Source of the DNA: Alishewanella jeotgali KCTC 22429
Lineage (GTDB): Bacteria; Pseudomonadota; Gammaproteobacteria; Enterobacterales; Alteromonadaceae
Assembly: GCF_000245735.1 (NCBI RefSeq)
Contig: NZ_AHTH01000002.1
Coordinates: 1 to 64,000 of the forward strand
Length of the DNA: 64,000 bases
Direction of reading: 5' to 3'
The notes beneath the pieces are model-generated. The model worked only from the letters and a program-made list of their open reading frames with translations. It had not been told where the DNA came from and did not search any database. The translations under genes and the position numbers were made by a program. This document shows positions 52,743-62,923 of this stretch, one piece after another. The first letter of the stretch is position 1; each line of letters opens with the position of its first letter.

Positions 52743-54590
52743 ATGCAGAGTATTGAATGGACAACAAGCCTGATCGTAATGGCAGTTATTGCCGCCATAG
52801 TGTTACTGGCGCTGGGATATTTTATCGCCAAAGCAGTTGCTAGCAGTATGGTTGCCGCATTAAACGCGCAGTTGCAGCAAGCCCAACAAGCAATGGAGCA
52901 AGCCAATAGCCAAAACCAGCAGCTACAGCTAAAACTGGGCCAGGCAGATGATGCGCTGCGGCAAAAAGAGCTATCAGAAAGCAAGCTACAAACCCAGCTC
53001 ACAGCAGCAGATGCCACCGAGCAGCGTTTAACCGCAGAGCTTGGTGACCGTAAAAATGAATTCAACAATCAAAGTCAGGTATTAGAAGTTGTAAGAGCGC
53101 AGCATCATAATGCGGAGAAACTGTTGGAAACGGCGCAGGCAGATAACCGCAGTCTTAAAGAGCAGGTTCAGGAGTTACGTAGCCGCTTAGATAAATCGGA
53201 GCAGGGTTTGCAGCAAGAGCGGTTACAAGTAAATCAGCTAAAAGATTTATTGGCGGAAGAGGGCAAAGCAACGGAGTCCTTGAGTAGTAAATTGGAAGAA
53301 GCTCGAAAACATTTCGCAGAACAAAGAGAAAGCCTGATGGCAGAAAAACAGCGGAATGAAACGTTACAAGCTGAACATCAAGCTTTGGTGAAAGCACATA
53401 CTCAACTTAAAACAGAATTAGACGAACGAGAAGCTAGCCATGCTCGTGAAGTAGCCAATTTTGAGAAGCAGAAGCAGAGCTTAGCTGAGCAATTTAAAGT
53501 TCTGTCGAATGAAATATTAGAAGCTAAGACTAAGTCATTGCAGGAAAGCAGCAAGCTGACGTTAAGTTCGGTTATGAGTCCATTTCAACAGTCAATTGAT
53601 AGCTTCAAAAAAGAAGTACAGGAAATACATCACCGTGAAACTACGCAGCAAGGTGAGTTGCGCAAAGAGCTGGAGTCACTGAAAGAACTTAATCAGAAAA
53701 TCACCACAGAAGCGCATGAGCTATCAACGGCTTTGCGTGGACAGAAAAAATTACAAGGAAATTGGGGTGAATTGGTTCTTGAGAACGTGCTGGATCGTTC
53801 GGGCTTGCAGCTTGGAAAAGATTATCAACGTGAAGTTAGTTTTACTTCGGAAGAGGGCCGTCAAAGGCCTGATGCCGTGGTGTATTTGCCACAGGGCAGG
53901 CACTTGATCATTGATGCCAAAGTGTCACTTAATGCTTATACTCGCTTTGTTAATTCGGAAGATGAACTAGAGCGGTCTCAAGCTTTAAAAGAGCATGTTC
54001 ATGCTGTAGGTAGCCGCATTAAAGAGTTAGCTGATCGCAATTATTACAAGCTGCCAGGCTTAAACTCGCCAGAAATGGTATTTATGTTTATCCCGATTGA
54101 ATCTGCATTTGTTGAAGCACTAAAAGCTGACGAAACATTGTTCCAACAGGCGATAGAAAATAATGTTTTGGTTGCAACCCCAACCACATTACTTACCAGT
54201 CTAAACATAGTGCGTCAGTTATGGCGCTATGAAGATCAAAATAAACACACTGCAGCTTTAGCAAACAAAGCGGAAGCCGTATTTAAAAAATTAAACACCT
54301 TTCTGGGAAGCTTTGAACGGATTAAGAAAGGTTTGGATACGGCTTCTGATGCTTATTCCATGGCCGAAAATCAACTGGTTAGTGGTAAGGGTAACTTGGT
54401 GAAGCAAGTCGGCGAGTTTAAGAATCTTGCACCGGCTATCAGAGGTGAACTTCCAAGCTATTTTGCCGATAAGGCGGCGCTTGAAATCGACTTTATTGCA
54501 GCAGATCAAATGCTGATTAATGAGACACAATCCGAAATTAAGGATGCCAGTGCTGATAACATCCAAGAAACCGAAATTGAGAACAACTAA
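52743..54590 (+). CDS. rmuC: RmuC-family protein embedded in the type I restriction operon
   Basis: A 615-residue RmuC paralogue: membrane helix (about 8-30), glutamine-rich coiled coil, and the RmuC domain with [26 protein letters not shown] and [12 protein letters not shown]. From [14 protein letters not shown] onward it is very close to the core copy at 4916 while the upstream coil is unrelated in detail and longer. It sits between hsdR (2-nt gap) and hsdM (next codon after the stop), so expression is tied to the restriction system. ATG 52743 has ACAGGAG 6 nt upstream. A role in processing cleaved DNA or protecting the host is inference. Confidence 0.9.
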   Translation: MQSIEWTTSLIVMAVIAAIVLLALGYFIAKAVASSMVAALNAQLQQAQQAMEQANSQNQQLQLKLGQADDALRQKELSESKLQTQLTAADATEQRLTAELGDRKNEFNNQSQVLEVVRAQHHNAEKLLETAQADNRSLKEQVQELRSRLDKSEQGLQQERLQVNQLKDLLAEEGKATESLSSKLEEARKHFAEQRESLMAEKQRNETLQAEHQALVKAHTQLKTELDEREASHAREVANFEKQKQSLAEQFKVLSNEILEAKTKSLQESSKLTLSSVMSPFQQSIDSFKKEVQEIHHRETTQQGELRKELESLKELNQKITTEAHELSTALRGQKKLQGNWGELVLENVLDRSGLQLGKDYQREVSFTSEEGRQRPDAVVYLPQGRHLIIDAKVSLNAYTRFVNSEDELERSQALKEHVHAVGSRIKELADRNYYKLPGLNSPEMVFMFIPIESAFVEALKADETLFQQAIENNVLVATPTTLLTSLNIVRQLWRYEDQNKHTAALANKAEAVFKKLNTFLGSFERIKKGLDTASDAYSMAENQLVSGKGNLVKQVGEFKNLAPAIRGELPSYFADKAALEIDFIAADQMLINETQSEIKDASADNIQETEIENN

Positions 54591-56195
54591 ATGCTAACAG
54601 GCCAAATTCGTAATGATATCGACAAACTTTGGGAAAAGTTTTGGACAGGCGGTATCACTAACCCATTAACGGTAATTGAGCAAATCAGCTATCTGATGTT
54701 TGCCCGCATGCTCGACATGCAGGAAGACATGGCTGAGCGCAAAGCTAACCGTACGGGTAATGCCTTTTCTCGCATTTTTCCAAATACTCCTGAGGGGCAA
54801 TTGCTGCGCTGGAAAAACTTTAAGCAAAAAAGTGGTAAAGAGCTGCAGAGCCATTTAAAGCAGCAGGTGTTTCCGTTTTTTGCCACCCTGGGTAAAAAGT
54901 CAGATCAGCAAGATGGCCTGGGTGAAGAGGGTAGTGCCATAGAAGCGCTGGGCCATATTGGTGAATATATGCAAGATGCCGATCTCGAAATTAAAAATGA
55001 ATCGGTACTATCCAGCGCAATATCCATGGTTGATGCGTTGCCGCTTACACAAAGCGATGTAAAGGGTGATATTTACGAGTATCTGTTAAGCAAGCTAACG
55101 ACCGCCGGCATTAACGGCCAGTTTCGTACCCCAAGGCATATTATTGATGCCATGATCGAGCTGATGGATCCGCAACCAACCGATGTTATCTGCGACCCGT
55201 CATGCGGCACGGCAGGCTTTTTAGCCCGCACTATGGAATATTTAAACCGCGTGTATTCCAGCGAAGCAGGCACCTTTACCGATGAAGACGGCAATAAGCA
55301 CTATACCGGTGATAAGTTAGAGCCGTATCGCGATCATATTAACAAGCAAATGTTTTGGGGCTTTGACTTCGACACCACCATGCTGCGCGTATCCAGCATG
55401 AACATGGCGCTGCACGGCGTTAACGGTGCCAATATTCTGTATCAGGACAGCTTAAGCAAGTCGATTAAAGAGAATTACCCTCGGCAGGAAGAAAACTTCT
55501 TCGACGTAATTCTGGCCAACCCGCCATTTAAAGGCAGCCTGGACGAAACCAATACCAACCCTGATGTATTGGGCCTGGTTAAAACCAAAAAGACTGAGCT
55601 GCTGTTCGTTGCGCATATTTTGCGCTCACTTAAACTAGGTGGCCGGGCAGCAGTGATTGTGCCCGATGGCGTACTTTTCGGCTCATCTAAAGCGCACCAA
55701 CAGCTGCGCCAGGCGCTTATTGAAAATAACCAGCTGGAAGGCATTATTAGCCTGCCAAGCGGTGTGTTTAAACCCTACGCTGGGGTAAGCACCGCGATTC
55801 TGCTCTTTACCAAAGGCGGCACGACTGAACGGGTATGGTTTTACGATTTACAAGCCGATGGCTATTCGCTGGACGACAAACGCACCGAGCTAAAAGGCGA
55901 GGGCAGTAACGACCTGCCCGATGCCATTACCAAGTGGAAGCAATACCGCCAGCTGGTAGAAGCGAATGCACCTGCTGCGGATATTCAGCAAGCCTTTGGC
56001 GATAAAACGCAAAAAGCCTTTGTAGTTGCGGCCGAGGCTATTAAAGCGCAAAAATTTGACCTGTCCATAAACCGCTATAAAGAAGTGGTATACGCCGAAC
56101 AGCAGTATGAAGACCCTAAGCTCATTCTGAAAAAGCTTAAAGCGCTGGAAAGCGAGATTATGGCAGATTTAGACGAGCTGGAGGCTATGCTGTGA
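54591..56195 (+). CDS. hsdM: Type I restriction modification methyltransferase subunit M
   Basis: A 534-residue N6-adenine DNA methyltransferase. N-terminal HsdM_N region ([25 protein letters not shown]), AdoMet motif [10 protein letters not shown] (about 201) and catalytic NPPF (about 306, [11 protein letters not shown]) are intact. It methylates the sequence chosen by HsdS. The start follows directly after the rmuC stop and the end overlaps hsdS by 4 nt. Confidence 0.95.
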   Translation: MLTGQIRNDIDKLWEKFWTGGITNPLTVIEQISYLMFARMLDMQEDMAERKANRTGNAFSRIFPNTPEGQLLRWKNFKQKSGKELQSHLKQQVFPFFATLGKKSDQQDGLGEEGSAIEALGHIGEYMQDADLEIKNESVLSSAISMVDALPLTQSDVKGDIYEYLLSKLTTAGINGQFRTPRHIIDAMIELMDPQPTDVICDPSCGTAGFLARTMEYLNRVYSSEAGTFTDEDGNKHYTGDKLEPYRDHINKQMFWGFDFDTTMLRVSSMNMALHGVNGANILYQDSLSKSIKENYPRQEENFFDVILANPPFKGSLDETNTNPDVLGLVKTKKTELLFVAHILRSLKLGGRAAVIVPDGVLFGSSKAHQQLRQALIENNQLEGIISLPSGVFKPYAGVSTAILLFTKGGTTERVWFYDLQADGYSLDDKRTELKGEGSNDLPDAITKWKQYRQLVEANAPAADIQQAFGDKTQKAFVVAAEAIKAQKFDLSINRYKEVVYAEQQYEDPKLILKKLKALESEIMADLDELEAML

Positions 56196-57361
56196 GTTGG
56201 CCGATGGTTAAATTAGGAGACTTAGTTTCTATAAAAGGAGGTGGTACTCCAAGTAAAAGTGATAGTAGTTTTTGGGGAGGTGACATACCTTGGGCTTCTG
56301 TTAAAGACCTAAAAGGAAGTCGTATTTCGGTAACTGAGGACACTATCAATGATTTGGGTGTCAAAAATTCAGCTACAAATATTATTCCTGCTGGAACGAT
56401 TATTACTGCAACTCGAATGGCTTTAGGAAGATTCGCTATCAATACTGTTGATATGGCAATCAACCAAGATTTAAAGGCTTTATTTGTTAATGACCATACT
56501 GAAATATCAAGCGATTACCTGTTTAGGTTTCTTGAGTCTAAAGCTCAATACATCGAGGGTGAGGGCAAAGGGGCAACTGTAAAAGGTATAACTCTCGATT
56601 TTCTTAAATCTATTGATGTGCCACTCCCACCACTAGCCGAGCAAAAACGTATTGCCGCGATTCTGGACAAAGCCGACGCCATCCGCCGCAAACGCCAACA
56701 AGCCATTCAACTCGCCGACGACTTCCTCCGCGCCGTGTTTTTGGAGATGTTTGGTGATCCGGTGACGAATCCGAAGGGGTGGGGGGTTAAAACGTTAGGT
56801 GAAATAACTACATTTGAAAATGGCGACCGTTCTTCCAACTATCCGAGTGGTGATGAAATTGTTCAAAGTGGTGTGCTTTTCCTTAGCACCAAAAATATTG
56901 TCGCAGATGCTCTGGATTTGAGAACAAAACAGTTTATTACCGAGGAAAAATATAACTCTCTATCGAGAGGTAAAGCTCAAAAAGGTGATTTGATTATTAC
57001 CTTACGTGGCACATTGGGAGCATGCTGTATTTTCGATTGTGCTTATGACAAAGCCTTTATAAATGCCCAGATGATGATTATTCGACCTACTAAACAAGTT
57101 GTAGTTGGCTTCCTTCATGACTTTTTAGTATCTGGAACAATGAAATCTCACTTTCAAAGAATCGGACAAGGTGCAGCGGTTCCTCAACTTACAGCGAAGC
57201 AATTTAAAGAACTGTTGATTCCTTTACCAACATTAGAATTGCAATTTAAGTATGACAAAATCAGAAGTTTCGTAATTTCAACTATTGAGAAATTATCTGG
57301 CGCAGAAGATGAAAAACTTTTTAATTCACTAAGCCAAAAAGCCTTTTTCGGGCAGTTATAA
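56192..57361 (+). CDS. hsdS: Type I restriction specificity subunit S
   Basis: A 389-residue HsdS with two target-recognition domains. TRD1 spans residues about 1-150 and TRD2 about 190-370, each ending in a helical conserved region; the central one (LPPLAEQKRIAAILDKADAIRRKR) is distinctly GC-rich in DNA, whereas both TRDs are AT-rich. That contrast is the usual sign of TRD exchange. The start is GTG within the hsdM stop overlap. The recognised sequence cannot be predicted. Confidence 0.92.
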   Translation: MSWPMVKLGDLVSIKGGGTPSKSDSSFWGGDIPWASVKDLKGSRISVTEDTINDLGVKNSATNIIPAGTIITATRMALGRFAINTVDMAINQDLKALFVNDHTEISSDYLFRFLESKAQYIEGEGKGATVKGITLDFLKSIDVPLPPLAEQKRIAAILDKADAIRRKRQQAIQLADDFLRAVFLEMFGDPVTNPKGWGVKTLGEITTFENGDRSSNYPSGDEIVQSGVLFLSTKNIVADALDLRTKQFITEEKYNSLSRGKAQKGDLIITLRGTLGACCIFDCAYDKAFINAQMMIIRPTKQVVVGFLHDFLVSGTMKSHFQRIGQGAAVPQLTAKQFKELLIPLPTLELQFKYDKIRSFVISTIEKLSGAEDEKLFNSLSQKAFFGQL

Positions 57362-57380
57362 CAAATATAACAAGGATGTT

Positions 57381-58091
57381 ATGAATACCGAACTTATCAC
57401 CATAAACGACAAATACCTTTATGCCTTAAGTGCCGCGGCCGATTGGCTAACGGTATCGGAATGGGCACTAAAGGTATCGGAGTTATTCCCCGATTTACTG
57501 GCCAATGCCGACGCGCAGGCGTCTAAACAGAAAAACGACACTACAGGCCTTAGAGAAATTGCCGCTAGGCTAAGCTCTCGTATTTCCAGTGGTGGCTTTG
57601 GCAGCCAGATTGAAGTTGATGCCAGCGAGCGGCCCAAAAAGGTGCGGTTTTTAACCCCTAGCGAACAGCAGCAACATGAGGCGGAAGAGGTCGAAGAAGA
57701 CTTAGCACCACTTCGCCGTATCGACATAATAAAGCGCGATAATGAACAACTAAGCGTGGCTGAGCAATACCGAATTGACGAGTTTGAAGCCATCAGTCGC
57801 CAGCTTAAAGCCTACTTTGGGCTAGATTTCGAGGTAGACCACGCAACAGCGCTGTTAAATGCCAAAACACCGGGCAAACACCACCCTGATAATTTGCAGC
57901 TATTATTAAAAGCGCATAACGCTAAAAAACACGCCAATAACTGGCCACGTTTTAGCTTTGACGAGCAAAAGCAGTACATTGAAGCCGCCATAACCCTACA
58001 AACCTTGGTTGCAGGCAGAATGGATGTTGAGGTAGAAACTCATGTAATGGAGTCACTTTTAAGCCGGTTAGAAGCGGTTTATGGGAGCTGA
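57381..58091 (+). CDS. HNH endonuclease of the restriction locus
   Basis: A 236-residue protein. The C-terminal HNH core is DFEVDHATALLN then HHPDNLQLLLKAHNAKKHANNW (about 153-190; quoted to mark the DH...NLQLL...HN..K pattern). The N-terminal half is helical and unrecognised. It follows hsdS by 19 nt with AAGGA before the ATG, so it belongs to the operon. It could restrict modified phage DNA or act with the type I complex; which one is unknown. Confidence 0.8.
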   Translation: MNTELITINDKYLYALSAAADWLTVSEWALKVSELFPDLLANADAQASKQKNDTTGLREIAARLSSRISSGGFGSQIEVDASERPKKVRFLTPSEQQQHEAEEVEEDLAPLRRIDIIKRDNEQLSVAEQYRIDEFEAISRQLKAYFGLDFEVDHATALLNAKTPGKHHPDNLQLLLKAHNAKKHANNWPRFSFDEQKQYIEAAITLQTLVAGRMDVEVETHVMESLLSRLEAVYGS

Positions 58092-58185
58092 GGAAACAAC
58101 ATGCAGATAAAGGTAAGCGTCCGGCGATCACAGGTAGGTGTTCTAATTTAAGTGTCCACTTAATTTTTAGTGGACACTTAGTGTC

Positions 58186-59715
58186 TTAGATCGCATCACC
58201 TGGCTGGACAGATAAGTCGATGTTCCAGGGTAACAGTTCATCAATGCGGTTGATCGGATGATTACCGATACGTTTTAACACGGCAGTTAAATACGCATTG
58301 GGATTGATGCCATTGAGCTTGGCGGTGCCAAGTATCGAATACAGCACGGCGGCCCGTTCCCCTCCGCCAACAGAGCCGGCAAACAGGTAGTTTTTCCGAC
58401 CCAGGGCGATGGGCCGTAATGACCGCTCCGCACTGTTGTTATCTATCTCAGCATAACCATTATCCACGTACGCCACCAACGCGTCCCATTGCTTTAGTGC
58501 ATATTGGATAGCTTTAGACAACGCAGAGCCTTTTGATAAGGTGCGCAGGGTTGTCTGTAACCAGTTGTTAAACTGTACCAGGATAGGTTTTGCCTGCAGA
58601 CTTCGCAGGCGCTGTCGTTCATCCGGTGGTTGCCCTCGCGCCTGTTTCTCAATCACATACAGTGATTGGATTATGGTCAGGGCTTCTTCTGCCAAGGGGG
58701 ACGGGCCGGATTGGGTAATGTCATAGAACTTACGCCGCACATGGGCCCAACAACCATGCTGGGTGATGTGGTTTTGGTATAAGGCATTGTAACCGGCATA
58801 GGCATCAGCCTGCAGCGAACCTTTATACCCGGTTAAATGGGCAGTGGGGTGCAGACTTTTTCTATCTTCACTGTATTGCAGCCACACGGCAGGCGGTGTG
58901 GTATCGCCCCAGGAACGACCATCACGCACATACGTCCAATAGCGACCGGTTTGCGTGCGGCCTTTTCCTGGTGATAAGGTTGGCGCGGTCGTGTCATCCG
59001 CATAGATATGTTGACCGGCTTTGACATGGCGTCCAATCGCCTCAGCAAGGGGCGTTAATAATGCACCGGATTGACCAACCCAGTCTGCCAGCGTCGAGCG
59101 CTCGATATCAATGCCTTCCCGCTCCATCCGCTCAGCCTGACGGTACAGTGGTTGATGGTCGAGGTATTTATCGACAATCACTTGTGTCAGCAATGCTGCG
59201 CTGGCCAGGCCTTTTTTAATCACCCGCTCCGGAGCCTGACCTTGTACCAGCGTGTCGCAGTGCTGGCAGCTGAACTTAGGGCGTACAATGCGGATAACCC
59301 GATAAGATGCGGGTACGACATCCAACATTTCAGAGACATCCTCACCGATATGGGTTAATTCGCCCTGACATGCCGGACACTGGCAAGGTGCATCAACACG
59401 CTTTTCTTCACGTGGTAACTGTGCCGGTAAGGTCACACGACGACGCGCAGTGGCTTTCTCTTCGACAGCGCCATCGGTAAGTTTCGGTAAGGCGGCCGTC
59501 TGCATCTCCAGCTCTTCTAACTGCAATTCCAGTTGATGGATTTGCTTGTCCAGATGCTCCGAGGAACGACCAAAACGGGCGCGCTTTAATACAGCTAATT
59601 GATGGCGTAATGACGCAATAACCGTGTCTTGCTGGGCAAGCGTTTCCTGCAGTTGCAGGATAATCGCCTGCAACTGTTTCGGGTCATTGGGTAAGGTAGG
59701 TGCCAGCATTTTCAT
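58186..59715 (-). CDS. tnpC: IS66 transposase TnpC
   Basis: A 509-residue IS66 transposase. The N-terminal leucine-zipper-like coil (LQAIILQLQETLAQQD) is followed by a zinc-finger CQCPACQGEL with C..C spacing, and the DDE core with YADDTTAPTLSPGK, QADAYAGYN and NNSAERSLRPIALGRKNYLF (the last containing the catalytic glutamate). ATG 59715 is used; an ATG 36 nt upstream is an alternative. The length is normal, so the element may be active. Confidence 0.93.
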   Translation of the reverse strand: MKMLAPTLPNDPKQLQAIILQLQETLAQQDTVIASLRHQLAVLKRARFGRSSEHLDKQIHQLELQLEELEMQTAALPKLTDGAVEEKATARRRVTLPAQLPREEKRVDAPCQCPACQGELTHIGEDVSEMLDVVPASYRVIRIVRPKFSCQHCDTLVQGQAPERVIKKGLASAALLTQVIVDKYLDHQPLYRQAERMEREGIDIERSTLADWVGQSGALLTPLAEAIGRHVKAGQHIYADDTTAPTLSPGKGRTQTGRYWTYVRDGRSWGDTTPPAVWLQYSEDRKSLHPTAHLTGYKGSLQADAYAGYNALYQNHITQHGCWAHVRRKFYDITQSGPSPLAEEALTIIQSLYVIEKQARGQPPDERQRLRSLQAKPILVQFNNWLQTTLRTLSKGSALSKAIQYALKQWDALVAYVDNGYAEIDNNSAERSLRPIALGRKNYLFAGSVGGGERAAVLYSILGTAKLNGINPNAYLTAVLKRIGNHPINRIDELLPWNIDLSVQPGDAI

Positions 59716-59764
59716 GCGGCGTATTATAGCAAAAAGCGATGGATAACTCATTGATTAATTGTAT

Positions 59765-60112
59765 TTAAGCTGTGTTTTTTGGCGTATTTTTTCTGGCGGG
59801 CGGACGCCAGTCTAAGCCTTCAAGCAGTAGCGCTAACTCCGCTTGGGTTAAATGCACAGCACCGGATTTTGCGACAGGCCAGACGAACTGTCCCTGCTCA
59901 AGACGCTTGTAGAATAAACACAAGCCCTGACCATCCCACCACAGTAATTTCACCCGGTCACTACGCCGTCCGCGAAAGACAAACACATGACCACTGAAAG
60001 GGTCTTTTTGCAGGACGTGCTGCGCCATGGCAGCCAGGCCATCAAACCCTTTGCGCATATCGGTGAAACCCGCACACAGCCAGATACGCACATCACGCGA
60101 TAACATCATCAT
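59765..60112 (-). CDS. tnpB: IS66 accessory protein TnpB
   Basis: A 115-residue IS66 Orf2 protein, recognised from VRIWLCAGFTDMRKGFDGLA and FVFRGRRSDRVKLLWWDGQG. It is needed for IS66 transposition with TnpA and TnpC. It overlaps tnpA by 4 nt. Confidence 0.95.
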   Translation of the reverse strand: MMMLSRDVRIWLCAGFTDMRKGFDGLAAMAQHVLQKDPFSGHVFVFRGRRSDRVKLLWWDGQGLCLFYKRLEQGQFVWPVAKSGAVHLTQAELALLLEGLDWRPPARKNTPKNTA

Positions 60113-60486
60113 GATAACGCTGCCACCAGTTGCGCTAACAGGGCCGGTGTCGCCTCGTGCAACATCAACTGATGACCACTTCGAAATGACACCGTGATGG
60201 CAGCTTTAGGCAAAACGGGGGCTGCTGCATTAGCCGGGCGGACGCTGACAGGTAGAAAAGCTGAAGCAGCTACAGGCGCATCCGGTTCACCTTTAGCGCG
60301 TCTGACCCACAAAGCCTGACCCGCCTCAGCTTCACGCATCCAGCGAAATACCTGGTTGGTGTTCACATCGTATTTGCGGGCTAATTCAGAAACGGACAGT
60401 GTACGCTCTTTGGATTCTCGGACAATCTGCCATTTAAACTCAGGGGAAAAGACCCGGCGCACATCGGGGTGTTTTAAAGCTGTCAT
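60109..60486 (-). CDS. tnpA: IS66 accessory protein TnpA
   Basis: A 125-residue IS66 Orf1 protein with a helix-turn-helix of the transposase_8 type (FSPEFKWQIVRESKERTLSVSELARKYDVNTNQVFRW, positions about 13-48, cited in part). It is the first gene of the element from its right end. Confidence 0.93.
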   Translation of the reverse strand: MTALKHPDVRRVFSPEFKWQIVRESKERTLSVSELARKYDVNTNQVFRWMREAEAGQALWVRRAKGEPDAPVAASAFLPVSVRPANAAAPVLPKAAITVSFRSGHQLMLHEATPALLAQLVAALS

Positions 60487-60709
60487 TCATAAGTCCTCAC
60501 AGTTGGCAACAGTGAGCACTATGATGCGTGATCAGTTAGCAAATAAAAGATGTGTTCGCCGGACGCTTACAGATAAAGTCTATCACCATCCAAAACTTTA
60601 AAGGTATCCTCCGCAAGGTTTACTTTCCTTAGGAAGCTGAGAAGATACTATTTAAAAATCATGAATTAAAAAATCAACATAGATAAACTAAATAAAAAGG
60701 AAGTTTTTT

Positions 60710-61603
60710 TTGAAGGAAAGTCTAATTAAATTTGATGTTCGCGAACCAAAAATATCTTTAGATAAGGATGTTATCCTTCCAGCACATACTAAGCGTATGT
60801 TCAATGAAGCTATTGGCGCACTTAAGCATCATAAAACTATTTATTCCGATTGGGGATTTGGCGAAGTAGATCCTCAAGGCAGGAATATGGTGCTAAATTT
60901 TTATGGCCCACCAGGTACTGGAAAAACAATGGCTGCGGAGGCGCTGGCGGGAATTTTAAACCGAAATTTTATCCACATAGGTATTTCTGAACTGGAAAGT
61001 AAATATGTAGGCGAAACTGCGAGAAATATATCAGCTGCATTTATGGAAGCCGCCATGGCTGGTGCTTTACTGTTTTTCGATGAAGCTGATACGTTATTGG
61101 GGGCGAGATTATCTTCAGTAACTCAAGGTATTGACAATGAAATAAATGCAATGCGCTCGACTTTATTAATCGAGTTAGAGCGTTTTGATGGGATCGTTGT
61201 TTTTGCTACAAATTTTGCTCGGAATTATGATGCAGCATTCGTAAGCAGAATTAGATATCACATAGAATTTTTATTGCCAGATCTTGAAGGGCGAAAAGCT
61301 CTTTATAAAAAAATGTTAGTACCAGGCATTCCTATCGTGGGTGAGCATCAAAGCTTGGTTCAAGAGTGTGCAGAATTATCTCATGGGTTATCAGGTCGAG
61401 AAATAAGAACTGTACTACGAACCGCTTTACCAAAAGCCTTAATTAACGGTGTTGAAGGCGCTACTCTTACCATTCAGCATTTAACCGACGCAATTAATGA
61501 AGTTATAAAATCAAAAAAAGACGTGGGTGTTCAAGGTCGGCAAGCAATGACAACCTCAGATATTACGATTAGCCAAAAATTATTAGGTCTTGAGAATAAA
61601 TAA
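60710..61603 (+). CDS. AAA+ ATPase of the terminal three-gene operon
   Basis: A 297-residue AAA+ protein. Walker A is GPPGTGKTM (about residues 65-73), Walker B is ALLFFDEADTLL (about 118-129), sensor 1 is VVFATNFARNYDAAF and the arginine region is VSRIRYHIEF. The N-terminal ~60 residues are specific. The start is TTG with AAGGAAG 6-7 nt upstream; no in-frame ATG is near. It is AT-rich compared with the restriction genes. It shares an operon with the coiled-coil protein and a MotA-like protein, so it may drive assembly or opening of a membrane complex. Confidence 0.85.
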   Translation: MKESLIKFDVREPKISLDKDVILPAHTKRMFNEAIGALKHHKTIYSDWGFGEVDPQGRNMVLNFYGPPGTGKTMAAEALAGILNRNFIHIGISELESKYVGETARNISAAFMEAAMAGALLFFDEADTLLGARLSSVTQGIDNEINAMRSTLLIELERFDGIVVFATNFARNYDAAFVSRIRYHIEFLLPDLEGRKALYKKMLVPGIPIVGEHQSLVQECAELSHGLSGREIRTVLRTALPKALINGVEGATLTIQHLTDAINEVIKSKKDVGVQGRQAMTTSDITISQKLLGLENK

Positions 61604-61615
61604 AGGAGTATGAAT

Positions 61616-62923
61616 ATGGGATTTTTTAGCGATTGTTTTAACGCAGTGTCTTCATTTGTGCATTCGGTAGCTAACACGGTTAGCCGGGGCTTTGAGAAAG
61701 CTAAAGAGATTGCAGGCAAAGCTCTTGGTTGGATGGCCGAAAATGCTGAAAGTTTTGTTGGTGGCGTCAAAAAAGTTTGGGCCGTAGCTAAACCTTATGT
61801 AGATAAATTTGCTGTTTTTCTAGAGGCGGCAGCGAAAGGTGCGCCTTACCCTTGGCTAAAAGCTGCGCTTTCCGGTTTATCAAAAGCCCTTGTGGCACTG
61901 ACTGCGTTTGAAAATTCCCCAATAGCAAAAAAAATAGATGCTGCTATTAAATGGGCAATAGAAGTTGCAAAGCGCTGGCAGAAGCGTCGTGAGCAAAACG
62001 AAAATCAACAAAATGCAGAAAAGGAAAATGAAGAATTAAACGAAGCTGAATTTTCTGAAGCAAAACGCCATCAGGAGACTTTTCGAACTGCTGAGCGCGA
62101 ATTTGCTGATAATGAAAATAGGCATTCATTTGAGCTTGCATCGGCATTAAATGATTATGAGATTTCTCGGATAGAACTGAAAAAGGCGTTACTAAAAACC
62201 CCTGATAATTTTGAACATTACCTTAGGTTGCGAGCAACTCAAAAGTTGCTGAATATGGCTGAAAAGAAATTTATTGCAGCGAAGACTCTCGATGACTTAA
62301 GTCTCGACGATTTATTTCTAGTTAGAATCGCGTCAGATCTTATTAAATCAAACCCCCAATTATCCAATGATGCGGCTATTCGATTGGATCGAATTTTAAA
62401 AGAAGTTTACGGTTGCGCATTAGCACCATTTGTATTCGAAGAACTTGTGGCCTCTTGGGCTCTTCGTTCAAAAGAACTGACAAATGAGTGGGAATTAGCT
62501 AGTAAGACTCTAGCCAAAGAAAAAATTCTACTTAAAAATCTGGTGCTGGCTAAAGATATTCAAGGCTCATTAGCTGCAGAAGAAGAAGTATTATTGATCC
62601 AACTACAAGCTGATATTCCAAAGAATCAAATAAATTTAGACTCTAAACTAAATGAATTGAACGGATTAAACCTATATGTTGGTGCAGTAGAGGGGTTTTT
62701 ACAGCTTCTTGAGAAAGATGAACACCAGTTAGAAGCAGAAGGGCGAGATTACTTAATTGATGAAGGTGCTTCTGTGGGTACATTGCTAATAAGATGTGCC
62801 GAGCAAAACTTATCATTCCACTCATTAGACCCGGATGAACAAGCCTTAATTAATGATTATGCAAATATTTTTAAATCAGAGTCTGAGTTAAGAGTTGAAC
62901 GAGTACTGGAGACAGTTGCATGA
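61616..62923 (+). CDS. Long coiled-coil protein with amphipathic N terminus
   Basis: A 435-residue protein of unknown function. The first 110 residues are amphipathic and small-residue-rich (FSDCFNAVSSFVHSVANTVSRGFEKAKEIAGKALGW at its start, cited in part), able to lie on or insert in a membrane. Residues about 115-420 form a strongly charged coiled coil. ATG 61616 has AAGGAG 7 nt upstream; the ATG 6 nt earlier is too close to it. It is coupled to the next gene by a 4-nt overlap. A scaffold role is possible. Confidence 0.7.
   Translation: MGFFSDCFNAVSSFVHSVANTVSRGFEKAKEIAGKALGWMAENAESFVGGVKKVWAVAKPYVDKFAVFLEAAAKGAPYPWLKAALSGLSKALVALTAFENSPIAKKIDAAIKWAIEVAKRWQKRREQNENQQNAEKENEELNEAEFSEAKRHQETFRTAEREFADNENRHSFELASALNDYEISRIELKKALLKTPDNFEHYLRLRATQKLLNMAEKKFIAAKTLDDLSLDDLFLVRIASDLIKSNPQLSNDAAIRLDRILKEVYGCALAPFVFEELVASWALRSKELTNEWELASKTLAKEKILLKNLVLAKDIQGSLAAEEEVLLIQLQADIPKNQINLDSKLNELNGLNLYVGAVEGFLQLLEKDEHQLEAEGRDYLIDEGASVGTLLIRCAEQNLSFHSLDPDEQALINDYANIFKSESELRVERVLETVA

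Larger units (their letters stand above)
58113..60570. mobile_element. IS66-family insertion sequence, complete
   Basis: 2458 bp flanked by 8-bp direct duplications AGATAAAG (58105-58112 and 60571-60578), the length typical of IS66. Terminal inverted repeats: left GTAAGCGTCCGGCGATCACA (58113-58132), right the complement with a single mismatch (60551-60570). It carries tnpA, tnpB and tnpC on the minus strand and an internal perfect 12-bp hairpin near 58149-58180 that should terminate tnpC transcription. Confidence 0.95.
58101..60632 (+). pseudogene. OLD/SMC-type ATPase gene start interrupted by IS66
   Basis: ATG 58101 has GAGGA at good spacing right behind the HNH gene. Removing the IS66 and one copy of the 8-bp duplication gives MQIKSITIQNFKGI followed by LRKVYFP and a stop. 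The first 14 residues match the conserved N terminus of OLD-family and other SMC-like ATPases (KIKSIxIxNFKGI). The rest of the gene is absent, so besides the insertion there has been a deletion. The stretch 60579-60709 holds nothing else. Confidence 0.55.
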
